DNA of 64,000 nt from Gonocerus acuteangulatus (Eukaryota > Arthropoda > Insecta > Hemiptera > Coreidae), in NCBI GenBank assembly GCA_946811695.1, contig OX328126.1, forward strand, positions 85,693,536 to 85,757,535. The letters run 5' to 3'. This document shows, piece by piece, positions 55,051 to 64,000 of the stretch. How positions within the stretch are numbered: the stretch's first letter is position 1; the number at the start of each line of letters is the position of its first letter. The translations under genes were made by a program, and so were the position numbers. The notes under the pieces are model-generated. The model saw only the letters and a program-made list of their open reading frames with translations, ran no database searches and was not told where the DNA came from.

Positions 55051-55600
55051 TGCCAAAAAAATGCATAGTCTTCTTCACTCGATTCGGACTTAATGCTCCA
55101 TCGGAAATCGGCAGGTTACTGAACTGGATTCCATTTGCGGTGACGGCTCTGAACTACGTCCTGTGGATCACCTCTGTCCTGTTTTTCCTCTACCTATGCA
55201 TCCCCTCTGCTACCGGGTTGCCCCCTGCTCCGTTTTCTTCGCCGGATTCGGACTCAAGTCTGAGCAAAAATACCGCAGTAACCACGTCCATCGGAACTAG
55301 GCACGTTATTAAGCAGAGTTATTTTGCGAAGATGGCTCTGAACTACGTCCTACGGATCTGCTCAGTTTTCTTCCCTAGATTCGGACTGAGGCTGAACAAC
55401 GCAGTATCCTCATCCATCAAAACTAAGCACGCTAAGGACCTCCTCTGTCTCTTTTCCTGCTATTTCTGGCACGGCTGCCTTGGGTCCAATTTCACCCGAC
55501 CTCCGCCAGTTGGCCCTGCCATCCGCTTCGGCTCTCCAGTTCCGAACACCAAGCCAAGTTCTAACATTATTGGCTGTCTCCATCCAGCCATCTGATCCTT
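55050..55600. repeat. Three diverged tandem units, GC-richer
   Basis: The blocks GATTCGGACT, TCCATCGGAA and GGCTCTGAACTACGTCCT recur in order at spacings of roughly 130-160 bp. A 188-codon frame spans the array, but its protein shows only the internal repeat (A-L-N-Y-V-L twice) and no recognised domain. I treat the frame as a by-product of repeated DNA without stops. Confidence 0.5.
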
Positions 55601-55712
55601 GGCCTTCCTACTTGACTAGTACAGCTGCACAATCCTGACCTTTTTCAGTATTTCAGTGACGTCCGTTCTGGCAACACGCCCTGTTCAGCTTACTCTGCCA
55701 AGTTTAATGGAA

Positions 55713-55760
55713 CGACATGGAATCACGCTGAGATGGCCCTGTTCCAGTGAGACGGACTGT
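55713..55760 (+). mobile_element. Variant family B-like 3' tail
   Basis: TGGAATCACGCTGAGATGG, then CTGTTCCAG and TGAGACGGACTG with a T run: the same modular order as the B tail, but with a changed subterminal repeat and a different hairpin stem (CTG / CAG around TTC). No matching 5' end was found. Confidence 0.55.
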
Positions 55761-55769
55761 TTTTTTTAA

Positions 55770-56640
55770 CACAACATTGTTTTGAGCATATCGATGTAAG
55801 CCACGGATACGAATAAATCACGTTTTGTTTGTAGCCGCTGCCCATCCCGAGTCCCGATCTACATAAATCGATATTGTTTGATTTAAACAGATATTTGCCA
55901 TCTAAATTAGAATGCTATTAGTACGTCAGATCTCAGTTGACTACACCAATATATCAACATCAACGCCCCCAGATGACGGCTCCGTTCTACACCGTAGGCA
56001 GATCCGCCAAGTGATGTATTCAACAAGTGGGTACAGCATCCGGCATGTATGTACTTACGAAATGTGGGCTTTCTTTATCTTACGCTCAACATTAGTATTC
56101 TAAGGCGAGATTCCGTGTGCAATGTTTGTTTTCACTCTCCTTGTGATCAATCAATGTCAGCTAAAGCAGTTTTTACTTTTTTTATTCTTAGACGTAAGCC
56201 ATTCCCTTTTGATGGTTCCAAGTCCAAAGTCGTTGTCCTCAAATCAGATCTGTACTATATACTTCTAAAAATAATCTTTATATATCCTATCTACTAATTC
56301 GAACACATTTCTGATATACTTAAACGAATGTACGGTTTCTTTTTTTTTTTTTTTTTTTTTTTGTCTTTTTTTGGATTTTAGGGCAAATAACTACAGGGGT
56401 TAAAATGTCCGATATTTTGTGTTGCCGATGTTGTGTTAACTGTCACAATGTATTAGTGATTTTTGTGCATTTAGTATGAATGTTTTTGCCTTCCACTCAT
56501 TATTTATTGAGTCAGATTTTCTTAATTTATGTATATAATACAATCCAGTAATTTGTGTCCAACCATGTATATACCACAATTGAAGGGGTCGAGGCAAAAT
56601 AAAGCCAAGCAACATTTTTAACTAAACTTAACTGTAGCTG
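55770..56640. other. No gene seen
   Basis: A poly(T) run at 56340-56362. No recognisable protein or repeat boundary. Confidence 0.35.
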
Positions 56641-56649
56641 CTATATGTG

Positions 56650-57485
56650 AAAAAAGTGTGTTTTATCCCAAAATGACAGACTTTCAAGAGCGGATATTTT
56701 GAAAACTAATGATATCTCGAAAAACTTCATTGAATAGAACTTCTAGGAAATTTAATAAGCTTTCGTTTGTTATAGAATGGTCATGTCGCTAGGACGCAGG
56801 GTTTCCAAGATATAAGTGAAAACCCGAAAAATGGGACCTTCTAAACCCCCCTCCCCCCGGCTCAAAGGCAACGGGTGAGGACTTTTGATATATTGACCAC
56901 CTAACTAGCCGAAACAAAGTTATGAAGTTAAAAATTGTGTTCCAAACATTTCCACCTATAACTCTTAGTTTCCTGGGCTGTTAGTCGCTACATTTCAGAT
57001 TTCACGATGAACACTGAAGTTATGTTTACGTTTGAAGGAAAATACATAAAATAGCAAAGTAATATATATTATTGAAGGGAATGCAATACTCTACAACTCT
57101 ATAACCGTTATTTATTATTTTGGTACATCGTTGAAGAGTTATCCGGTCAAAACGGGGGAAAAATATGCGGCAAAAGTGTTTTTCCCCAAAATGACAGACT
57201 TTCAAGAGCGGATATTTCGAAAACTAAAGATATCTCGAAAAACTTTATTTAATAGAACTTGTAGGAAATTTAATCAGCTTTCATTTGTTATAGATTAGTC
57301 ATGTCGCTAGGACGCAGGGTTTCCGAGATATAAGTGAAAACCCGAAAAATGGAACCTTCTAAACCCCCCCTCCCCCCGGCTTAAAGGCTAGGGGCGAGTA
57401 CTTTTGACATGTTCACCTCCTATCCAGCCCAAACAAAGTTACGAAGTCAAAAATTTCTATATATAACTGTTCGTTGACTGGACTG
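56650..57485. mobile_element. Foldback family F, two right arms in tandem
   Basis: Two similar right-arm segments (about 56670-56980 and 57170-57485) each carry CTTTCAAGAGCGGATATTT, GGACGCAGGGTTTCC, and a GGGACCTTCTAAACCCC or GGAACCTTCTAAACCCC block. The second ends in GTTCGTTGACTGGACTG. The left arm is missing, unlike 14354-14990. Confidence 0.65.
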
Positions 57486-57539
57486 CTGTAGCCTTTTTTG
57501 AAACATGAAATGTCGTTTGGCGCCACTGTGATTTATCTT

Positions 57540-57605
57540 ATTTCTGGGCCCGTTGAGAAAATTCCCAATCGTGGACGTCGGCGCTAATGCCCAGATTTCG
57601 GTGCG
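57540..57605 (+). mobile_element. S1 SINE 3' fragment
   Basis: GTTGAGAAAATTCCC, GGACGTCGGCGCTAATG and GGTGCGTC match the 3' body of the S1 SINE. Confidence 0.5.
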
Positions 57606-57689
57606 TCTTTTCCCACTCTTTTCTAATTTTTAATAACATATATTATTTTATACAAACCATTTGTAATTTTTTTAATTCAATAGACATTA

Positions 57690-57960
57690 GTTAGTAAGAT
57701 AGTGAAATGAATATTTTAGTAAAACAACGTAAGAAAATGAGAAACGTATTTGTAATTATGTTTTATAGAACGTTGAGGAGGCGGGAAGTATAATTTCCGC
57801 TTAAGATACTGTTAGTTTCCTGTTGTGGCGCCTAAAATCTTGTTTCCCTTAGAGATTTCATTTTACATTTCACATTTTTACAGTGTTAAAATGTTAGACC
57901 TGTGCATGTTTGTATTCCTTTACAAATGTCACTAGGTATAAGAACAGGTTTTAATTTTAT
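57690..57960 (+). mobile_element. Family B body fragment
   Basis: ATATTTTAGTAAAACAACGTAA and TTTCCTGTTGTGGCGCCT-type blocks match the 3' half of the B copies at 17311 and 40299. The end is lost after TCACTAGGTATAAGAAC. Confidence 0.5.
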
Positions 57961-58072
57961 TTATTGGCATACTGACAAATTAAAAAAAAATAAATAATAA
58001 TAATAATAATAATAATAAAACATTGAAAACTTTCGAGTATTTTTTTTTAAATTATAAAATTTAATAAATATA

Positions 58073-58082
<10 letters not shown>

Positions 58083-58138
<56 letters not shown>

Positions 58139-58459
58139 ATCAGTCCTGTAACAGGCCATGAAGGCCCTGAGACGCAGATGCTATAGAGGTATCTGATTCA
58201 TGACCATACGGCATACTAGGGAGATAGTGTGGTCAGTACTATGCTCCGGCCGCCTGATTTTCCCCTTGGCTGCTTCGACTGCTGGAGTCATTAGCACCCA
58301 AGGTACCCATTATTAAATTAATTAAAGGCTGGGTCGGCCTAGGGAAGGTCAGGGAGGCCGTATTCAACCCATGAACTAGAAGAAAAAATCTTTAGTGCTT
58401 ACTCGTGATTTGAACTCAGGCCTCCAGCTTATTAGTCCAGTGAGCTAACCTCCCCTCCC
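58083..58459 (-). mobile_element. S2 SINE with poly(T) 3' tail and TSD
   Basis: AATTTAAATTT flanks the element at 58072-58082 and 58460-58470. Read on the minus strand it has a tRNA-like head with A box GTTAGCTCACTGG and B box GAGTTCAAATCAC, and a body collinear with 31802-32123. It ends with GGCCTGTTACAGGACTGATG followed by about 55 T. The tail polarity agrees with the short T tail of the plus-strand copy. Confidence 0.82.
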
Positions 58460-58562
58460 AATTTAAATTTTAACGTCCATTATAATTACTTCAGTTTTAG
58501 GACGGGTTATATATAGGTTTCTAGCCAGGATAGGGCTGATGCCTTTCTTTTTTTTCCCCAAA

Positions 58563-58656
58563 AAAAGCCACCGCCACTAGTGGGAATCGATCCCACGACG
58601 TTTGGCACGGAGTGTTAAGTGCTCACGCCTTAACACTCACGGCCACCGTACCTCCA
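58563..58656 (-). mobile_element. tRNA-like head, possible third SINE family or tRNA pseudogene
   Basis: On the minus strand GGTGGCCGTGAGTGTTAAGG resembles the A box region of serine/leucine tRNAs, and GGGATCGATTCCC is a good B box about 50 nt on. The extra length between them suits a long variable arm or an insertion. The acceptor stem does not pair properly, so a functional tRNA is unlikely. Confidence 0.45.
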
Positions 58657-58659
58657 ACA

Positions 58660-59216
58660 ATTTAATAATACATTTTAATTATTAATTAACACAAACCATC
58701 GGTTATTTTTTAGCGTCGAATTTTCCAAATATTTACTTTTGATTAATGAGAACTTTCGTTTAATATAAACACTGAGAGGAAATGTATTTGCTTAGATAAT
58801 ATTACATAACTTTAAATAATAATGACTGTATTTATCTTTAACTCGCTTAAATCGTGGAGACGTGCAGCCGCTGGCATCGACCCAGTGTTTACTACAGCCA
58901 GGTCATGAATAGAAGAATAAATCTAGACTAATATTAATTATGATGTCTAGAATTCTGTACGGATACATCATCCGAGGCCCACCCTAAGTCATGAGGATGT
59001 AATAGCATCCCTCGGTTGTCAACAGCAAGCGCATACATTAGCATCGGACGATGAATGGCCCATTCAGATTCCAGTCAAGGCATCATTTAATTTGAATGAG
59101 TTCAGGGAACTTATTAATTAACTGTTTAACATTCTTACAATTATTTCGTGAGTAGGTAAATAAGGCCATACGCGATGATAACTATCATGTGGACTATTCT
59201 GGCAAGGAACGAATGA
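58660..59216. other. No gene seen
   Basis: Unassigned AT-rich sequence with a less AT-rich patch at 58855-59060. Confidence 0.35.
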
Positions 59217-59219
59217 TAT

Positions 59220-62024
59220 CGTCCCTACCATGTCGAACTGTCGAATGTGAAAATCAGAGCAAACTAGCGAACGGACATATTCGATACATTGATGAATTAA
59301 TATATTGAAAAATGATCTTATTCGATACTTTATTTAAGACATTTCCGGCTATTTTAATGGGGATAGTGTTATGACAAGTCGTATCGTCCCTACCATGTCC
59401 AACTGCCGAATATGAAAATCAGAGCAAACTAGCGAACGGACATATTCGATACATTGATGAATTAATATATTGAAAAATGATCTTATTCGATACTTTATTT
59501 AAGACATTTCCGGCTATTTTAATGAGGATAGTGTTATGACAAGTCGTATCGTCCCTACCGTGTCCAACTGCCGAATATGAAAATCAGAGCAAACTAGCGA
59601 ACGGACATATTCGATACATTGATGAATTAATATATTGAAAAATGATCTTATTCGATACTTTATTTAAGACATTTCCGGCTATTTTAATGAGGATAGTGTT
59701 ATGACAAGTCGTATCGTCCCTACCGTGTCCAACTGCCGAATATGAAAATCAGAGCAAACTAGCGAACGGACATATTCGATACATTGATGAATTAATATAT
59801 TGAAAAATGATCTTATTCGATACTTTATTTAAGACATTTCCGGCTATTTTAATGGGGATAGTGTTATGACAAGTCGTATCGTCCCTACCATGTCCAACTG
59901 CCGAATATGAAAATCAGAGCAAACTAGCGAACGGACATATTCGATACATTGATGAATTAATATATTGAAAAATGATCTTATTCGATACTTTATTTAAGAC
60001 ATTTCCGGCTATTTTAATGAGGATAGTGTTATGACAAGTCGTATCGTCCCTACCGTGTCCAACTGCCGAATATGAAAATCAGAGCAAACTAGCGAACGGA
60101 CATATTCGATACATTGATGAATTAATATATTGAAAAATGATCTTATTCGATACTTTATTTAAGACATTTCCGGCTATTTTAATGAGGATATTGTTATGAC
60201 AAGTCGTATCGTCACTACCATGTCCAACTGCCGAATGTGAAAATCAGAGCAAACTAGCGAACGGACATATTCGATACATTGATGAATTAATATATTGAAA
60301 AATGATCTTATTCGATACTTTATTTAAGACATTTCCGGCTATTTTAATGGGGATAGTGTTATGACAAGTCGTATCGTCCCTACCATGTCCAACTGCCGAA
60401 TGTGAAAATCAGAGCAAACTAGCGAACGGACATATTCGATACATTGATGAATTAATATATTGAAAAATGATCTTATTCGATACTTTATTTAAGACATTTC
60501 CGGCTATTTTAATGAGGATAGTGTTATGACAAGTCGTATCGTCCCTACCGTGTCCAACTGCCGAATATGAAAATCAGAGCAAACTAGCGAACGGACATAT
60601 TCGATACATTGATGAATTAATATATTGAAAAATGATCTTATTCGATACTTTATTTAAGACATTTCCGGCTATTTTAATGGGGATAGTGTTATGACAAGTC
60701 GTATCGTCCCTACCATGTCCAACTGCCGAATATGAAAATCAGAGCAAACTAGCGAACGGACATATTCGATACATTGATGAATTAATATATTGAAAAATGA
60801 TCTTATTCGATACTTTATTTAAGACATTTCCGGCTATTTTAATGAGGATAGTGTTATGACAAGTCGTATCGTCCCTACCATGTCCAACTGCCGAATATGA
60901 AAATCAGAGCAAACTAGCGAACGGACATATTCGATACATTGATGAATTAATATATTGAAAAATGATCTTATTCGATACTTTATTTAAGACATTTCCGGCT
61001 ATTTTAATGAGGATAGTGTTATGACAAGTCGTATCGTCCCTACCGTGTCCAACTGCCGAATATGAAAATCAGAGCAAACTAGCGAACGGACATATTCGAT
61101 ACATTGATGAATTAATATATTGAAAAATGATCTTATTCGATACTTTATTTAAGACATTTCCGGCTATTTTAATGAGGATAGTGTTATGACAAGTCGTATC
61201 GTCCCTACCATGTCCAACTGCCGAATATGAAAATCAGAGCAAACTAGCGAACGGACATATTCGATACATTGTTGAATTAATATATTGAAAAATGATCTTA
61301 TTCGATACTTTATTTAAGACATTTCCGGCTATTTTAATGAGGATAGTGTTATGACAAGTCGTATCGTCCCTACCGTGTCCAACTGCCGAATATGAAAATC
61401 AGAGCAAACTAGCGAACGGACATATTCGATACATTGTTGAATTAATATATTGAAAAATGATCTTATTCGATACTTTATTTAAGACATTTCCGGCTATTTT
61501 AATGAGGATAGTGTTATGACAAGTCGTATCGTCCCTACCGTGTCCAACTGCCGAATATGAAAATCAGAGCAAACTAGCGAACGGACATATTCGATACATT
61601 GATGAATTAATATATTGAAAAATGATCTTATTCGATACTTTATTTAAGACATTTCCGGCTATTTTAATGGGGATAGTGTTATGACAAGTCGTATCGTCCC
61701 TACCATGTCCAACTGCCGAATGTGAAAATCAGAGCAAACTAGCGAACGGACATATTCGATACATTGATGAATTAATATATTGAAAAATGATCTTATTCGA
61801 TACTTTATTTAAGACATTTCCGGCTATTTTAATGAGGATAGTGTTATGACAAGTGGTATCGTCCCTACCATGTCCAACTGCCGAATATGAAAATCAGAGC
61901 AAACTAGCGAACGGACATATTCGATACATTGTTGAATTAATATATTGAAAAATGATCTTATTCGATACTTTATTTAAGACATTTCCGGCTATTTTAATGA
62001 GGATAGTGTTATGACAAGTCGTAT
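59220..62024. repeat. 165-bp satellite, 17 tandem units
   Basis: Unit boundaries at CGTCCCTACC fall exactly every 165 bp, from 59220 to the last unit ending at 62024, with no length change. Units differ at a few sites only: CCATG/CCGTG, GAATATG/GAATGTG, TTGATGAA/TTGTTGAA and AATGGGG/AATGAGG. Every unit with AATGGGG is followed by a unit with CCATG. Each unit contains two ATTCGATAC motifs about 50 bp apart. The first unit is the most diverged (GTCGAACTGTCG). No open frame persists. Confidence 0.95.
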
Positions 62025-62272
62025 CGTCCACAATGCAAGAGCAAAGTATCGAATCTGAAATACGAGATTTTGCATATTATATAGTTCGATATGGCGAGGA
62101 CGATATATAGCATCTCTATATATGGTCTCTCTTTACCCCTTTGCAATTAACGAACTAGTGTTGAAACTAAATCTTCACGGCAATTATTAAATAAATTAGA
62201 GAACTATTAAATACTAAAAGTCCGTCAACTGAATACTTATCTCAGTAGGCCATTCAATCTATTAGATAAAAA

Positions 62273-62322
62273 AAGGTCCGACTCACAACGAGTAGCGCTA
62301 TCGTAGCGAGGTTCCCGCGCTA
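62273..62322 (-). mobile_element. Minimal family B derivative (both ends fused)
   Basis: On the + strand a B-like 3' module (AGGTCCGACTCAC to GCGAGGTTCC) is followed immediately by CGCGCTA, the last bases of a B 5' terminus. The whole body is missing. The hairpin region differs from other tails (ACTC / GAGT stem). Confidence 0.5.
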
Positions 62323-62576
62323 AAATAAAAAAAATCAGACTACAGTAGCAGACGAACATGGAAAACGCCGTCCAAATTACGCCAAAATAAAATTAATAAT
62401 TTAAGTTAATATGATCAAAATCAATTCTCTCAACTATGAAATAAGTTATTAAGCTTTAAAGTTGACTGTTTTGCAGGGTATGAAGGATAACAAACAAAGT
62501 TATTTGTAAACAAACATATTTTATTCCTTTTCTCTCTCTCTTTTTTGGATATTTTACATTTAATAGGCATTACATG

Positions 62577-62720
62577 CTATGCGTTTCCGCTCGCTACGCT
62601 CCGCTCCCTCAAGAAGATATCAAAACCCTAGTCAATCCAACTCCCAATTAATAGAATTATATTAATTGTAGCGACTCTAGTCTATCCAACTCGCTAAAAT
62701 TAATAGGATTCCATTAATTT
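62577..62720. repeat. Family M palindromic repeat, copy 3
   Basis: GCTATGCGTTTCCGCTCGCT, AAGAAGATATCAAAACCCTA and two CAACTC-containing blocks around TTAATAGAATTATATTAATT. It matches 29430-29560 in order. Confidence 0.6.
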
Positions 62721-62890
62721 TTCCCAGTAAGAAACCAATCCCTTTTACTTTGTCAGGAACATCGCGAACTAATTGTAAAAGACTCATTTTTCTCACAAAC
62801 ATAAGCAGAGCTTTTTCATAAACAAAAGCTAATTCACTGTTGAAGGTTACTTTACTCCCAGCAAGAACGAATGCAATTGGTCATCCAATA

Positions 62891-62914
62891 GGAGGATTGG
62901 GAATCCAATCCTCC
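62891..62914. repeat. Perfect 10-bp hairpin
   Basis: GGAGGATTGG and CCAATCCTCC with a GAAT loop. No T run follows, so I do not call it a terminator. Confidence 0.7.
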
Positions 62915-63219
62915 AATAGGAAGGCAAAGGAGTTATGCGCATGCGCTAAATCACTGATACAATCACTATTGCTACTTAAAAAGTAACTGGATGTGGTCTT
63001 CGCAAAAAGACCCAATAACAGAAACCACGTTCATTAAGAGGCATGCAACCATCTGACGATAGTAAAAAGCAATATGCAATCACGTTTGTCAAGAGAAAAA
63101 GTATAAGGTTTGAGGAAGTTATACAAACAAGGCTGAGGATCGGACATACAAGGTACACTCGCTCGCACTTTTTTTTACAAAACAAGAAAAACAACTATGA
63201 CGTTCCTTTCCCTGTGAAA

Positions 63220-64000
63220 AAGGTCCGTCACGCAGGAGCTGCATAACTAAGCACTTTCCTCAGAATTTGGGTAGTGTAGACTGCATTACTGAATAATTTG
63301 CTATAAATAACCGATATAAATAAAATAAAAACGTGAAGAGTTCTGCTCATTTACATTTCTAATGAGGACTGTTCAATTATTAATCTTGTAAATAATTTGC
63401 TTCCAGAGTTATGTTAATACATGATACTGTACTACTTAATAAATACACAAAAACTTCATTTTGCGTCTTTTGATCTGACGCAAGAACAGGATACAGTCCC
63501 CCTAGTGGGAGATAGCGCTCCTCGCGGTGGCTTTGGGAACCTACGTCTGGCGGGCTAATTCTAATGAAACAGAGTTTAAAGTAAACCCTCCTTTCCAATA
63601 GACCGATTTACTTCATTTTTACAACACTTCATTCTCATGAGATACCCACAGTGTATACCGCGTTTCGCTACAATACAGCATAAATTACGACCGGTATAAG
63701 TATATTAGTACTTTAGGTCCGGAGTAACCCCCGCCCCCTTCTAAATAACCCGATTTAGTTTATTTTTACAAAACATTTTTCTCTGTTGATTACCACCACG
63801 AATACCGAGTTTCGTTGAAATGTAACAAAAATTACGGCTGGTAGTGGCAAATTGGTAATGTGGGTCCGGAGTAAACCCCCCCCCCCCCCTCCTAATGAAT
63901 CGATTTAGTTTATTTTTACAATGTATTTCTCTCTTTAAGTCAACATAACGAATACCGAGTTTCATTGAAATATAACAAAAACTACGACTGGCATGGTTAA
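63220..64000 (-). mobile_element. Family A Helentron-like element, 3' part, runs off the window
   Basis: It starts on the + strand with AGGTCCGTCACGCAGGAGCT, then AGCACTTTCCTC in the subterminal position. At least two ~140-bp tandem units follow (C-runs at about 63729 and 63878, each with GGTCCGGAGTAA). The 5' end and AT tract lie beyond 64000. Confidence 0.75.

Noticed and set aside
55029..55595. 188-codon frame downstream of an S1 SINE
   Set aside because: The DNA is a diverged tandem repeat without stops; the protein has no recognised domain and its start lies in SINE sequence.
59220..62024. CRISPR-like regular array
   Set aside because: Units are 165 bp and continuous, with no unique spacers, and the DNA is eukaryotic; it is a satellite.

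Overview
The window is AT-rich, repeat-dense eukaryotic nuclear DNA. The only host coding sequence I can support is one kinase exon (39424-39592). Its translation matches the PRKX / Drosophila Pka-C3 branch of the AGC kinases and looks arthropod, probably insect. No operon-like gene layout, bacterial signals or CRISPR array is visible. Almost everything else is transposable-element (TE) material, so most of the window is probably intron or intergenic DNA around that kinase gene.

Layout. 1-9 kb: copies of two related non-autonomous families that I call A and B, a 1 kb hAT-type element with a perfect 8-bp duplication, and long foldback elements. 9-14 kb: a nested stack in which a decayed PIF/Harbinger transposon holds a family B copy, a GC-rich hAT element and smaller palindromes. 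14-15.5 kb: a decayed hAT transposon, with remnants of a ZBED-like transposase on the minus strand, split by a foldback element. 17-24 kb: more B copies, a 5S rRNA-derived sequence, a mariner transposase pseudogene, and a tRNA-derived SINE split by a Transib-like element with a CGGCG duplication. 27-32 kb: two copies of one hAT MITE; the second carries a Helitron-like insertion whose exact empty site is preserved in the first. A 31-bp minisatellite lies at 28.2-28.6 kb. 32-38 kb: a full family A copy, further MITEs and decayed B copies. 38.7-41.4 kb: a C-terminal non-LTR retrotransposon nuclease fragment, the kinase exon, and a B copy whose 5' module is amplified nine times. 42.2-50.2 kb: a complete 8,025-bp Ty3/Gypsy retrotransposon on the minus strand with two 527-bp LTRs that I read as identical, one intact Gag-Pol frame and an Env-like frame. 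50.5-58.7 kb: another B copy, SINEs and foldback fragments. 59.2-62.0 kb: a 17-unit, 165-bp satellite array. 63.2 kb to the end: a minus-strand family A copy that runs off the window.

The unifying theme is families A and B. Although their sequences differ, they share one architecture: a 5' terminal palindrome, an 11-12 bp inverted repeat that is terminal at the 5' end but subterminal at the 3' end, an internal (AT)n tract at a fixed place, and a 3' module with a small hairpin ending near CGGACTT. This fits the non-autonomous Helentron (HINE / DINE-1-like) plan of rolling-circle transposons. It accounts for most of the long (AT)n tracts here. The family names are my own labels; no database comparison was possible.
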